Of a stretch of 64,000 nt of DNA, positions 54,744-63,745 are shown in pieces. The stretch is taken from positions 184,384 through 248,383 of the forward strand of contig JAFLBL010000007.1 of assembly GCA_017303855.1 (NCBI GenBank), written 5' to 3'. The stretch's first letter is position 1, and every line of letters begins with the position of its first letter. Under the pieces are notes generated by a model. That model was given only the letters and a program-made list of their open reading frames with translations. It was not told where the DNA came from and ran no database searches. Both the position numbers and the translations under genes were made by a program. The stretch comes from Chitinophagales bacterium (GTDB taxonomy: Bacteria; Bacteroidota; Bacteroidia; Chitinophagales; Chitinophagaceae).

Positions 54744-56534
54744 CTACTCCCCCCCGCCGCCGAATATCCGCTTCTTCAGATGAAAACCAGCCGAAGTCAG
54801 CCGGTTATGCGAGGTCAGGTAGTGCAGCACTTTATGCTCCAGCCAATGGTGCAACGGCACCAGGATGGCGGCCAGTGCGATCATAAACGCCAGGTCCTTC
54901 CAGGGTTCACCCTGGGTAATGGAGTAAATATTCTTTTTAAAGATCAGGAAGATGAATTCAAAGAACATCAGGAATACAAAGAAACCGACGGCCCTTATGA
55001 CACCGGCCGACACTTTAAACATGCCGAGAATCACCATAGACACAAACAGACTGATGATACCAATCACAATGGCCAGGTATTGGATATTATTGCGTCTTTT
55101 TTTAATTTCTTCTGCTTCTTTCTGCGCTCTCATCAGCCGTTGTTGTTCATCATCCGCTTCCTCTTTCCTCATTTCATTTTCCCTTTTTAGGGTTTTGATA
55201 CTATCCTTATACTGATAATAAAGCGCGTTGTATTTCCCTGATTCCTGTAAATTACCGGTTTTACTATACAAGGTATCCAGGTATTTGGCTGCTTTCTCCA
55301 CGTTTTCCAGCCAGCCGTTCCGCTCACTGATATCCTTTACCTGGAGATAATGGCTGATTGCCATTTTATAATTGCCCGACTTGTTATAATAGGTAGCCAA
55401 CTGGGCTATGAACCCCACTTTATTGTATTCATTGCCGCCGTTTTCAAACATCGGTCTTGCTTTTTCCAGCAGTATGCCGGCGGAGTCAAAACGGCCAAGT
55501 CCGGTATATACCACTCCATAAGCCTGGTCAATCACGGCCGACATTCCGAAATTGGTCAGGTATTTCTTAAGCTCGTTTCCTTCTTTTGAATTCAGGTAAT
55601 TCAACGCTTTCTGCGGCTCATCCATACGGAGGTACTGATTGAGCAGACTCACATACCCGGGAATTTTCAATGTGGAAAATTTGAGGGAATCCGCCATCCG
55701 GATCGACCTTTCAAAATAACTGATGGCGATATCATAGTTCTTCTTTTTTGCAAATAGATTGCCCAGGTTATTGGTATAAATCACTTTCTGGTAAGGCACG
55801 TTCTTTTCCTTTATGGACTCCAGTATTTTATACGCCAGGGTTGTATAGTCAATTGCCTTGTCATAATCTTCTATATCAGCATAAAAGTCGGAAAGATAGA
55901 GATAGCAGTTCCGTATCAGGGGTGAATTTTTCAGCTCTTCCGCCAGCCGCAGACCATTGAGGTAGCTGCGCAGGGCCAGTATATTCTCGTTTTTGGCCTG
56001 GTATACCTGTCCGAATATGTTGAAGGATTCTGCCCGAAGGCTGTCGTTGGAGAGCGTAGCCGTAAGTGATGAAGCCTGGGTGATATAGGAAAAAGCCTTC
56101 TCTTTATCCGGTATCAGGAGATAAAACATAGCCAGGTGTTGCTGGGCTATTCCCGTTTCCTCTGTCAGCCTGTTCTGCCGGGCCAGTTCCAACGCTTTAT
56201 TATAGAAACTGAGTGCCTTATCCGAATAGACTTTCTGACTGGCCATATAGGAACAACGTGTGCCATTGGACAAATAGGCTTTGAACATGTATTTCCGGTC
56301 GCGCGATTCCTCAGCCAATGTAATGAGCTGTGTTCCCGTTTCATCCGCCTGTTTGGGATTTACATTCATCAGCACCCGGCTCAGTTCTTCCATCAGGGGA
56401 AATTTCTGCTCCAGGGTAACTGCCTTGCCCATTGCCGCCCGCAATGAATCCACAGCCGCGGCTTCCTGGGCATACATAGAAACTGAAAACATACAGCATA
56501 CCGCTGTTGCAAGGATATAGCGTTTAATAGTCAT
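54744..56534 (-). CDS. TPR protein with C-terminal membrane domain
   Basis: A 596-residue protein with signal peptide (LATAVCCMFSVSMYAQ), followed by six or more TPR units up to about residue 410 (for example IGQVYQAKNENILALRSYLNGLRLAEEL-like). A coiled coil (about 430-475; KRENEMRKEEADDEQQRLMRAQKEAEEIKKRRN) and three TM segments (485-505, 510-530, 545-565) follow. This is the layout of Bacteroidota TPR sensor proteins but without a kinase or cyclase domain. Role unknown. Confidence 0.8.
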   Translation of the reverse strand: MTIKRYILATAVCCMFSVSMYAQEAAAVDSLRAAMGKAVTLEQKFPLMEELSRVLMNVNPKQADETGTQLITLAEESRDRKYMFKAYLSNGTRCSYMASQKVYSDKALSFYNKALELARQNRLTEETGIAQQHLAMFYLLIPDKEKAFSYITQASSLTATLSNDSLRAESFNIFGQVYQAKNENILALRSYLNGLRLAEELKNSPLIRNCYLYLSDFYADIEDYDKAIDYTTLAYKILESIKEKNVPYQKVIYTNNLGNLFAKKKNYDIAISYFERSIRMADSLKFSTLKIPGYVSLLNQYLRMDEPQKALNYLNSKEGNELKKYLTNFGMSAVIDQAYGVVYTGLGRFDSAGILLEKARPMFENGGNEYNKVGFIAQLATYYNKSGNYKMAISHYLQVKDISERNGWLENVEKAAKYLDTLYSKTGNLQESGKYNALYYQYKDSIKTLKRENEMRKEEADDEQQRLMRAQKEAEEIKKRRNNIQYLAIVIGIISLFVSMVILGMFKVSAGVIRAVGFFVFLMFFEFIFLIFKKNIYSITQGEPWKDLAFMIALAAILVPLHHWLEHKVLHYLTSHNRLTSAGFHLKKRIFGGGGE

Positions 56535-56547
56535 AGTTGTGACCTGT

Positions 56548-56660
56548 TAGTGATAACACCAACTGGATTATTTGTTGGGATAACACCAACAGGATTACTT
56601 GTTGGTGATAACACCAACAGGATTACTCGTTGGTGATAACACCAACAGGAGTAGTCCACC
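56548..56660. repeat. 28-bp tandem repeat at the 3' end of gldD
   Basis: The unit GATAACACCAACAGGATTAC + TTGTTGGT is repeated with few changes about 3.5 times. Each unit holds a ccaac/gttgg inverted repeat, so every copy can form a hairpin. The last codons of gldD (TPVGVITNE) are encoded by the first unit. Confidence 0.8.
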
Positions 56661-57252
56661 GCAGCGTATTGATCAGATGCAGCAGATCCTTTTTCAGAAA
56701 CTCATTCACAATGCCCAGCGAATCTTCGTTGGGTACGGCATTGAAATAAAGTGCTCCCCTGAAAAAATGCCGGGTGGAATCGGTCAGGAAAAACTGGTTG
56801 GCGGTGGCGGTATTTCCTTTTAAAGAAAAGTATAAACCTTCCACCCCGTTGGGCGTCTGAATCAGACTGTCTTCAATACCGGTAGATACATCCACATTTT
56901 GTTTATACGCCATCTTAAATCCGTCCCTGACCAGCGAATCAAACACATTCTCCGCATTAATCGGTTTATAGCTTACATATATGCGGCCGTCAAACCGGGG
57001 GAAATCGATATTGATCCACCAGTCACCCGCTTTGTCGTCAAAAAAAGTGGTATCCTTGATTACCCGGGCATATTCCGGGTATTCAAACGTATAGGGATAA
57101 CCGGGCTGGTTAAACTGCTTATATTTCTTTTCGGGGAAATCAATTTTAAAATAACCCTTCTTCTTCCCTGCGCTGTACTCGCTGTTGCAGGAAAGCAGTG
57201 CAAAAACAAACAGGGTTTGTACCAGTAAAAAAATGCTGAATCGGGAATTCAT
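56623..57252 (-). CDS. gldD: Gliding motility lipoprotein GldD
   Basis: Required for gliding and type IX secretion-linked functions in Bacteroidota. 209 residues with lipobox FALLSC (Cys22), then GKKKGYFKIDFPEKKYKQF and YPYTFEYPEYARV, FPRFDGRIYVSYKPI, and HFFRGALYFNAVPNEDSL, the conserved GldD blocks. It is 5 bases after gldE, in the usual mutY-ssb-gldE-gldD order. The extreme C-terminus runs into a 28-bp tandem repeat. Confidence 0.92.
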   Translation of the reverse strand: MNSRFSIFLLVQTLFVFALLSCNSEYSAGKKKGYFKIDFPEKKYKQFNQPGYPYTFEYPEYARVIKDTTFFDDKAGDWWINIDFPRFDGRIYVSYKPINAENVFDSLVRDGFKMAYKQNVDVSTGIEDSLIQTPNGVEGLYFSLKGNTATANQFFLTDSTRHFFRGALYFNAVPNEDSLGIVNEFLKKDLLHLINTLRWTTPVGVITNE

Positions 57253-57257
57253 CCGTT

Positions 57258-58598
57258 TTATTGTTTCGGTTTAATGGTCACTTTTACCAGCTGGATCCGG
57301 TTGTTTTCCGCCTGCATGATGGCAAATTCAAAATCGCCGCAGGGCAATACCCAGTCCACGGTAGGCAGTTCGCCGGCCAGTTCCAGTACCAGTCCGGCCA
57401 GTGATTCGCTTTCGCCTTTTACGTGATCAAACGTATTCATCGGAATTTTCATAATCCGGCACATGTCATGGATCATGATTTTTCCTTCAAAAATATAATT
57501 GTAATCGTCGAGCTTATAGCTGTCGTTCTCCTCTTCGTCAAATTCATCGCGGATATCCCCGATCACTTCCTCCAGGATGTCCTCCATCGTTACGATACCG
57601 CTGGTGCCTCCGAATTCATCCACTACAACGGCAAAGTGTATGCGCTTTTGCTGAAACTCCCGGAGCAGGTCTTCAATCAGTTTGGTTTCCGGAACAAAAT
57701 AAGGTTGCCGCATCAGGGCATGCCAGTCATAACCTTCTTCCTCGTTCAGGTAGGGAATCAGGTCCTTGGTATACAGGATACCCACCACTTCGTCCAGACT
57801 TTCCTTATATACCGGAAGGCGGGAATAATGCAGTTCTTCCACCCGGCTCACGAGTTCCGCAAATCCGGCTTTATAGCTGATGCCGTTTACATAGAGCCGG
57901 CTGCGCATAATCTGGCGTACGGTGATGTTTCCGAATTTTACCACGCCCTTCATGATATTCTTTTCTTCCGGCGAAGCCTCCTCGTCCGTTTTTATATCAA
58001 TGGCTTCATCCATTTCCTGCATCGTCAGTATTTCCGTTTTATCGGCGCCCAGTCCTTTCCCGATTCCATCCGCCAGTTTTACAATCCATTTACTCAGGCG
58101 GCGGAGCAACAGGTGCAGCCCTTCCACCAGGAATGACCAGTCATACGCAAAGCGGAGGTTATTCTGCGTAGCCCATACTTTGGGCAGTATACGACCAAAG
58201 AAAACAAGACCCACAACAATCACCACCACTTTTATCAGTAAGGCAAAAAAACCGCCGAGCTGATTCAGCCCCGTTACTTCGGAAAGCAGGAAATTGGCCA
58301 GTACAATTATACTGATATTGATAAATGTACCGGCAATCAGCAGGGAGGCATAGACTTCTTTGGGTTCTTCCAGCAGTTCCACAATCCGCCTGGCCGAACC
58401 ATGCTGTTTTGTTTTTAGCATGTTCAGGTCTTTTTTATTCAGTGAAAACAACGCTACTTCGGATCCTGAAATGGCAAAAGTGATCACCAGTAATACCGCC
58501 AGTGTTACTGATAAAAAAGCGGTTCCCTGCACATTAACGGACAGCAGGAAAAAAAGCAGATCGTGAGCGATTGAAAGAATATGCGGATGAATGCCCAA
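57258..58598 (-). CDS. gldE: Gliding motility-associated protein GldE (CNNM/HlyC-CorC type)
   Basis: A 446-residue inner-membrane protein: DUF21/CNNM membrane domain with FAISGSEVALFSLNKKDLNML near residue 42-62, two CBS domains (MRSRLYVNGISYKAGFAELV..., YTKDLIPYL, then VVDEFGGTSGIVTMEDILEEVIGDIRDE) and a CorC_HlyC C-terminal domain. The start is TTG at 58,598, with a TAA five codons upstream and no early ATG. It overexpresses in place of gldD defects in Flavobacterium work, and the gene pair is always adjacent, as here. Confidence 0.9.
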   Translation of the reverse strand: MGIHPHILSIAHDLLFFLLSVNVQGTAFLSVTLAVLLVITFAISGSEVALFSLNKKDLNMLKTKQHGSARRIVELLEEPKEVYASLLIAGTFINISIIVLANFLLSEVTGLNQLGGFFALLIKVVVIVVGLVFFGRILPKVWATQNNLRFAYDWSFLVEGLHLLLRRLSKWIVKLADGIGKGLGADKTEILTMQEMDEAIDIKTDEEASPEEKNIMKGVVKFGNITVRQIMRSRLYVNGISYKAGFAELVSRVEELHYSRLPVYKESLDEVVGILYTKDLIPYLNEEEGYDWHALMRQPYFVPETKLIEDLLREFQQKRIHFAVVVDEFGGTSGIVTMEDILEEVIGDIRDEFDEEENDSYKLDDYNYIFEGKIMIHDMCRIMKIPMNTFDHVKGESESLAGLVLELAGELPTVDWVLPCGDFEFAIMQAENNRIQLVKVTIKPKQ

Positions 58599-58702
58599 TA
58601 CAAGATTTTTAGGTTATTGGCTTTACTGCGGTGTGCAGCCAGCATCAAGGACAGGATCCCTGTCATTGGTACCGGCAAAGGTATTGTATTTAGTGTTTAT
58701 GG

Positions 58703-59128
58703 TTAAAAGGGAAGGTTGCCGGAAGAATCCCCCAGGGGCATATCATTCCCATCCATGCCTTCGGGTCCCTGGCCTTCTCCGCCGGGTCCGCCTTCCATCC
58801 GCTTATCCAGCATGATGAGATTGTCTCCCACTACTTCCGTGGCGAATTTGCGGTTGCCGTCTTTATCATCCCAACTACGGGTACGGAGACGGCCTTCAAT
58901 ATATACCAGGCTGCTTTTATGCAGGTATTTCTGTGCGAGTTCCGCCAATCCTCTCCATAAAACTACAGTATGCCATTCCGTCTGGGATACCAGTTTACCG
59001 GTACGGTCTTTAAAAGTTTCCGTTGTTGCCAGGGGAAATTTCGCGACAGCAATATTCCCTTCCAGGTGCTGCACATCGGGATCTTTTCCCAGGTTTCCAA
59101 TCAGCATGACTCGGTTTACGCCTCTCAT
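58703..59128 (-). CDS. ssb: Single-stranded DNA-binding protein
   Basis: A 141-residue OB-fold protein: VNRVMLIGNLGKDPDVQ, FPLATTETFKDRTGKLVSQTEWHTVVLWRGLAELAQKYLHKSSLVYIEGRLRTRSW, then an acidic/Gly-rich tail. The extreme C-terminus is GNLPF, the usual partner-binding end with Pro-Phe. Located between mutY and gldE, the conserved Bacteroidota position. Confidence 0.95.
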   Translation of the reverse strand: MRGVNRVMLIGNLGKDPDVQHLEGNIAVAKFPLATTETFKDRTGKLVSQTEWHTVVLWRGLAELAQKYLHKSSLVYIEGRLRTRSWDDKDGNRKFATEVVGDNLIMLDKRMEGGPGGEGQGPEGMDGNDMPLGDSSGNLPF

Positions 59129-59256
59129 ACATTTTTCGTTTGGTTATAAAATCATCTGCGTGCGGCAATCGTCTTAAAGTTAAATCCTTTTTACAGGGGA
59201 AACAACAATTTCACTGTTTCCCGGTTCAATTTAACAAGTATCTGAATTAACAGGTA

Positions 59257-60330
59257 TTATTTTTTTTCAAGATACTGATTGATAAGCCCGGGAAAGCTCA
59301 GTTCAGTGAGTTGCTTTTTCCTTACCCATCGCCAGTCACTTTCGCCAGGCGGCCGGCTATCCGTCTGCAATACACTGAAATAACCATAGACCTGCTGATG
59401 GGAAAGCAATTGCCGGTATACCACCGGTGGATATGCTGCTATCACATTTGCAGTGCCCAGCCATGCGTTTAGTTCCGGGTAGCCGCCTTTTCTGCGGACA
59501 GGCGCTTTACGTAATTCCAGCATCGGAAACTCGTACAAATCCTGCCAGATATCTTTTTTATGTCGCTTACGTACAGCAATAAATCCATTATGCTCCAGGA
59601 TAAAATACATAAACCACCTGTCCCGTACCCTTACTTTTTTGTTTTTCACCGGCAAATCCTGAACACGACCGGTGGTTAATGCCACGCAGTTCTTTTTCAG
59701 TTTACATTCCTCACATAAAGGAGCAACCGGCTTACATACCACAGCGCCAAAATCCATAATGGCCTGGTTATACTCACCGGGCATTCTTTTATCCAGCAAA
59801 TCTTCTGCCAGCCGGGTAAAAAGCTTTTTTCCTGCAGTTGAATCGGTGGCTGTTTCAATACCAAAAAAACGGCTGAGTACTCTGAAAACATTTCCATCAA
59901 CCACAGCATAGGGTAATTGAAAAGCAAAAGAGGCTATTGCGGCGGCAGTATACGGACCGATACCTTTCAGTTCAAGTATCTCTTCATATTGATCGGGGAA
60001 TACCCCGTTTCTTTCCTTTACAATAAAACGGGCGGTGGCCAACAGGTTCCGGCATCTCGAATAATATCCAAGTCCCTCCCAGCATTTAAAAACTTTTTCA
60101 TCCGGCGCCTTGGCTAGTTGTTGTATATCCGGAAATAACTTAATAAACCGGTTATAATAATCCCAGCCTTGCTCCACTCTCGTTTGCTGTAAAATGATTT
60201 CACTGATCCAGATCCGGTAAGGGTCTTTCTCTCCTTTCCAGGGCATCTCCCGGGTGTTTTGCTCCCGGTTCCATTTCAGTAAACCACGTACAAAAGCCTT
60301 TTTCAAGGCAGAGGAAGGCATTATTTCCAT
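59257..60330 (-). CDS. mutY: A/G-specific adenine glycosylase
   Basis: Removes A mispaired with 8-oxoG. 357 residues: REMPWKGEKDPYRIWISEIILQQTRVEQ (with the catalytic Glu in ISEIILQQT), the HhH motif LKGIGPYTAAAIASFAF followed by the catalytic Asp in VVDGNVFRVL, and the Fe-S cluster CKPVAPLCEECKLKKNC. A C-terminal NUDIX-like domain (FILEHNGFIAVRKR...DLYEFPML) completes the enzyme. First gene of the mutY-ssb-gldE-gldD cluster and divergent from the HU gene. Confidence 0.95.
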   Translation of the reverse strand: MEIMPSSALKKAFVRGLLKWNREQNTREMPWKGEKDPYRIWISEIILQQTRVEQGWDYYNRFIKLFPDIQQLAKAPDEKVFKCWEGLGYYSRCRNLLATARFIVKERNGVFPDQYEEILELKGIGPYTAAAIASFAFQLPYAVVDGNVFRVLSRFFGIETATDSTAGKKLFTRLAEDLLDKRMPGEYNQAIMDFGAVVCKPVAPLCEECKLKKNCVALTTGRVQDLPVKNKKVRVRDRWFMYFILEHNGFIAVRKRHKKDIWQDLYEFPMLELRKAPVRRKGGYPELNAWLGTANVIAAYPPVVYRQLLSHQQVYGYFSVLQTDSRPPGESDWRWVRKKQLTELSFPGLINQYLEKK

Positions 60331-60434
60331 GAAAAATGTGTATTTCGGCCGGTTTTGGGATTAAAGTTCCGGTATTTCGGGTTTCCGGCAGAAAAAGAAA
60401 GAAAAAAAATATTCCTATTTAGTTGACTATCATA

Positions 60435-60442
60435 TAATTTTG
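60435..60442 (+). promoter_or_regulatory. Candidate -7 box of the HU gene
   Basis: TAATTTTG fits TAnnTTTG; it lies 41 bases before the HU start in the mutY-HU divergent gap. No clear -33 box. Confidence 0.45.
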
Positions 60443-60482
60443 TCATAAATTGGTCTTTGTAAACCAAATAAACCTATCAAAA

Positions 60483-60803
60483 ATGAGAAAAGCCGACCTG
60501 GTAAATCAGATTTCTGAAAAAACAGGCATACCCAAGGTAGATGTGCTTGTTACGCTTGAAACTATGTTTAAAGAGGTAAAAGACACCCTTGCTGGTGGCG
60601 AGAATATCTACATTCGTGGATTTGGCAGTTTTATTACCAAGAAAAGAGCTGCAAAAATCGGACGTAATATCAAGAAGAACATTGCCGTTCATATTCCTGA
60701 ACATTATATTCCTGCCTTCAAGCCTGCAAAAGAATTTGTTGCAGAGGTAAAAAAACTGAAAGAACCCAAGCCCGATAACGGTCCCGGGGAAGATGCGGAA
60801 TAA
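60483..60803 (+). CDS. HU/IHF-family DNA-binding protein
   Basis: Start taken at ATG 60,483 (MRKADLVNQISEKTGI); the 11 codons before it in frame begin with TTG and are not conserved. 106 residues with the dimer core helix-turn-helix, VLVTLETMFKEVKDTLAGGENIYIRGFGSFITKKRAAKIGRNI, and the DNA-clasping arm ending HIPEHYIPAFKPAKEF. The tail is acidic/Pro-rich (KPDNGPGEDAE). A nucleoid protein that bends DNA; highly expressed in most bacteria. Confidence 0.93.
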   Translation: MRKADLVNQISEKTGIPKVDVLVTLETMFKEVKDTLAGGENIYIRGFGSFITKKRAAKIGRNIKKNIAVHIPEHYIPAFKPAKEFVAEVKKLKEPKPDNGPGEDAE

Positions 60804-60854
60804 ACATCTCCGAAATATTCCCGGTATTATAACCGCTTATCAGGCCGTTTGAGG

Positions 60855-60862
60855 TACTTTTG
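60855..60862 (+). promoter_or_regulatory. Candidate -7 box of the TPR gene at 60,883
   Basis: TACTTTTG fits TAnnTTTG and lies 20 bases before the GTG start. Confidence 0.4.
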
Positions 60863-60882
60863 CCTCCTGAAATTTTAGCTTT

Positions 60883-61767
60883 GTGAAGAAACCTCAATGG
60901 ATCGCACTCACCGCGGCAGCTTTGCTGACCTTATTTATTTTTGTTTTTGCCAAAACAGTACCGGCACATAAGCCTGTGTCTGCAACGGCAAATGAGCAAC
61001 ACAGTGCGGATGATGGACATGATCATGGACCAGCCATAGCTCAAGTAACTATTGATAGTCTGTTAGTTACGGCTAAGAAAAACCTGAGTCAGGAACAGGT
61101 AACCCGGCTCAATGGCCTGGAAAATTCAATCACCCGCGGAGATGTTAAAAACCAGCAATTAGCTGTATTTCACCAGCTTTCACATTTCTGGCGCGATACC
61201 GCCCGGGTATTTGAACCCTATGCCTGGTATGAAGCGGAAGCAGCCAGATTGGAAAATTCCGAAAAAAGCCTGACCTTTGCAGCCCGCTTATTTTTAGATG
61301 ACCTGCAAATGGATGAATCAGCGGGAAGAAGACAATGGAAAGCCTTACAGGCGAAAGATTTGTTTGAACGTTCTTTGACGATTAATCCGGATAACGATTC
61401 CGCTAAAGTTGGCCTGGGTGCAACATACCTTTTCGGAGGTATTTCTGCCAATCCGATGGAAGGAATCGCCAAAATCAGGGAAGTGGTGCAAAAAGACAGT
61501 ACGAATATATATGCACAACTGACATTGGTAAAAGGGTCCATGTTGTCCGGACAATTAGATAAAGCGATCAGCCGGCTCGAAACGGTTATCCGTATTGAAC
61601 CTGGTAATATGGAGGCCCTGCTGCTGATGGCGGATCTGTACGAAAGACAAAACAATTTCAAAACGGCCATCAGCTGGTATGAGAAAAGTCTTTTGGTGAT
61701 CAAACAGGCCGAGATCCGGCAGGCAGTAAGCCAGCGGATTGAAGACCTGAAAAAACGGGATAAGTAA
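60883..61767 (+). CDS. TPR protein with N-terminal membrane anchor
   Basis: Starts with GTG. 294 residues: one N-terminal TM or signal segment (WIALTAAALLTLFIFVFAKTV), a His/Asp stretch (HSADDGHDHG) and at least three TPR units near residues 165-280 (AKVGLGATYLFGG..., YAQLTLVKGSMLSGQLDKAISRLETVI, ALLLMADLYERQNNFKTAISWYEKSLLV). The same gene order (HU, TPR protein, small basic protein, RNase G) is common in Bacteroidota. Exact function unknown. Confidence 0.8.
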   Translation: MKKPQWIALTAAALLTLFIFVFAKTVPAHKPVSATANEQHSADDGHDHGPAIAQVTIDSLLVTAKKNLSQEQVTRLNGLENSITRGDVKNQQLAVFHQLSHFWRDTARVFEPYAWYEAEAARLENSEKSLTFAARLFLDDLQMDESAGRRQWKALQAKDLFERSLTINPDNDSAKVGLGATYLFGGISANPMEGIAKIREVVQKDSTNIYAQLTLVKGSMLSGQLDKAISRLETVIRIEPGNMEALLLMADLYERQNNFKTAISWYEKSLLVIKQAEIRQAVSQRIEDLKKRDK

Positions 61768-61800
61768 AATTATTATAACACGTATTTAAATTATTTGAGT

Positions 61801-61896
61801 ATGCCTTGTGGTAAAAAAAGGAAGCGTCATAAAATTGCGACGCATAAGCGTAAAAAAAGACTGAGAAAGAACCGTCATAAGAAGAGAAATAAGTAA
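61801..61896 (+). CDS. Very basic 31-residue protein, AURKAIP1/COX24 or bS22 type
   Basis: The frame MPCGKKRKRHKIATHKRK followed by a similar basic tail KRLRKNRHKKRNK is 31 residues long, about 60% Lys/Arg/His. This matches the tiny ribosome-associated proteins annotated in Bacteroidota as AURKAIP1/COX24-domain proteins. The conserved KKRKRHK and KKRLRKNRHKKR blocks, and the position just before RNase G, make it a real gene even though it is so short. A 30S-associated role is inferred from the family. Confidence 0.85.
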   Translation: MPCGKKRKRHKIATHKRKKRLRKNRHKKRNK

Positions 61897-61904
61897 GTTG
61901 ACAG

Positions 61905-61965
61905 GTTTAAAAGTTTAAAAGGACCGAAGATCAGTTGATCGACGATGCCTTTTAAACTTTTAAAC
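61905..61965 (+). terminator. Long inverted repeat after the small basic protein gene
   Basis: Perfect 18-bp arms, 61,905-61,922 and 61,948-61,965, rich in A and T (GTTTAAAAGTTTAAAAGG), with a 25-base spacer. No clear T run follows, so it may stabilise RNA or serve as a bidirectional stop rather than be a classical terminator. Confidence 0.55.
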
Positions 61966-62135
61966 TAATCAACTTTATTACTCTTATTCAGTTCACCGGT
62001 TGTTTCGCCGTATAATGTTTGCACCCCTCGCATTTAACCCGCAAATATCCTACAGGTACTATCAACCCCGCATTCCGTACGGAGGCCTGGCAACTGGTGT
62101 TTACAGCACTAAGGTGTTTCATTTATCCAGCTGTA

Positions 62136-63692
62136 ATGAACAAAGAATTAATTATTAATGCGGCTCCTCAGGGCGTTGAAATCGCTTTGCTGGAGGATAA
62201 AAAGCTAGTAGAACTGCATAACGAAAAAACGGATGCACGTTTTGCTGTGGGCGACCTGTACCTGGGAAAAGTGAAAAAACTGATCCCCGGTCTGAATGCG
62301 GCATTTGTGGATGTGGGTTTTGAAAAAGACGCATTTCTGCATTATACCGATCTGAGTCCCTATGCCAAATCTCTCCTGAAGTTTACCAACCTCTGTATGC
62401 ACGACAAGTCTGAACAGGGACTGGACTTCAGCAAATTCACGATTGAACCGGAGATTGTAAAAACCGGCAAGATCAATGAAGTATTGGGCGGCAAGCCGAA
62501 TATTCTCGTACAGATTCTGAAGGAGCCCATCGCGGCCAAAGGCCCCCGGCTGAGCTGTGAAATCTCACTGCCCGGTCGTTTTGTGGTGCTTACCCCTTTC
62601 AATGATATCGTGGCGGTTTCCCGGAAGATCCACTCTTCTGAAGAAAGAAAACGGCTGCAGAAAATCGTGGAAGCGATCAAGTCAAAGAATTTTGGTGTGA
62701 TCGTGCGTACCGCGGCAGAAGGCAAAAACACGGCCGAACTGCACGAAGATCTCTCCGCCCTGGTCGAAATGTGGAAGTCCATTCAGCAAAATCTGAAAGG
62801 GGCCGTGGCTCCTGCCAAGATCCTGAGCGAACAAACCAAAACAACCAGTATTCTCCGTGACCTGCTCAATGAAGATTTCAACCGCATCGTGGTAAACGAT
62901 AAAAATATTTTTGCGGATACCAAGACCTATATTCAACGGATTGCCCCTGAGAAAGCGGATATTATTTCCTATTATCAGAATGGTGCTACCATTTTTGATT
63001 CATTTGGTATTACGAAACAGGTGAAGTCCTCTTTTGGAAAAACAGTAAACCTGAACAGCGGCGCCTATGTAATTATTGAACACACCGAAGCCCTGCATGT
63101 AATCGATGTAAACAGCGGGTATAAAAGCGTGAGCAATAACCAGGAGCAGAATGCACTTGAAACCAACCTGGAGGCAGCGGAAGAAATTGCCCGTCAGCTC
63201 CGGCTGCGTGACCTCGGCGGTATTATTGTGGTCGACTTTATTGATATGAAGCTGCCCGATAACAAGCGCAGGCTGGTCGAAAAAATGGAAGAGTTCATGA
63301 GTACCGACCGTGCCAAACACGCGGTACTCCCGATTTCGAAATTCGGCCTGATGCAGATCACGCGTCAGCGGATGAAACCGGAAGTGAATATCAATACGCA
63401 GGAAGTTTGTCCCAGTTGTAACGGTACCGGCAAAATCTCCTCTACCCTGCTGCTGGAAGATGAAATCGAAAAGAATTTAAGTTACCTGATCACACATAAA
63501 AACGGCAACCTGAAACTGGTTGTACACCCGATCCTCTATTCCTACCTGACCAAGGGCTGGCCCTGGAGTACGAAAATGGCCAAATGGAAACGTAAATACG
63601 GCCAGAAGACCAGACTGGAACAGGACACCAACTATCACCTGACCGAGTATAAGTTTTTCGATAAACATGATGAGGAAATCAAGATGAATTAA
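62136..63692 (+). CDS. rng: Ribonuclease G (Rne/Rng family)
   Basis: Endoribonuclease for RNA turnover and 16S rRNA 5' maturation. Start taken at ATG 62,136 (MNKELIINAAPQGVEIALLEDKKL); the 39 codons before it in frame begin with TTG. The S1 domain (GDLYLGKVKKLIPGLNAAFVDVGFEKDAFLHYTDL), HVIDVNSGYKS with the catalytic Asp, GGIIVVDFIDM with the second Asp, and the zinc-link CPSCNGTGK are all present. Length about 518. Confidence 0.94.
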   Translation: MNKELIINAAPQGVEIALLEDKKLVELHNEKTDARFAVGDLYLGKVKKLIPGLNAAFVDVGFEKDAFLHYTDLSPYAKSLLKFTNLCMHDKSEQGLDFSKFTIEPEIVKTGKINEVLGGKPNILVQILKEPIAAKGPRLSCEISLPGRFVVLTPFNDIVAVSRKIHSSEERKRLQKIVEAIKSKNFGVIVRTAAEGKNTAELHEDLSALVEMWKSIQQNLKGAVAPAKILSEQTKTTSILRDLLNEDFNRIVVNDKNIFADTKTYIQRIAPEKADIISYYQNGATIFDSFGITKQVKSSFGKTVNLNSGAYVIIEHTEALHVIDVNSGYKSVSNNQEQNALETNLEAAEEIARQLRLRDLGGIIVVDFIDMKLPDNKRRLVEKMEEFMSTDRAKHAVLPISKFGLMQITRQRMKPEVNINTQEVCPSCNGTGKISSTLLLEDEIEKNLSYLITHKNGNLKLVVHPILYSYLTKGWPWSTKMAKWKRKYGQKTRLEQDTNYHLTEYKFFDKHDEEIKMN

Positions 63693-63711
63693 TTGGGTTT
63701 TAAATTTTTTG

Positions 63712-63745
63712 AAGGGCCGTTGCTGAAGAGTAGCGGCCCTTTGGT
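63712..63745 (+). terminator. Terminator of rng
   Basis: Stem aagggccgttgct (63,712-63,724) with agtagcggccctt (63,729-63,741), including two G-U pairs, then a T-rich stretch. Confidence 0.85.

Noticed and set aside
56548..56660. 28-bp repeats resembling CRISPR repeats
   Set aside because: The units abut directly without spacers.
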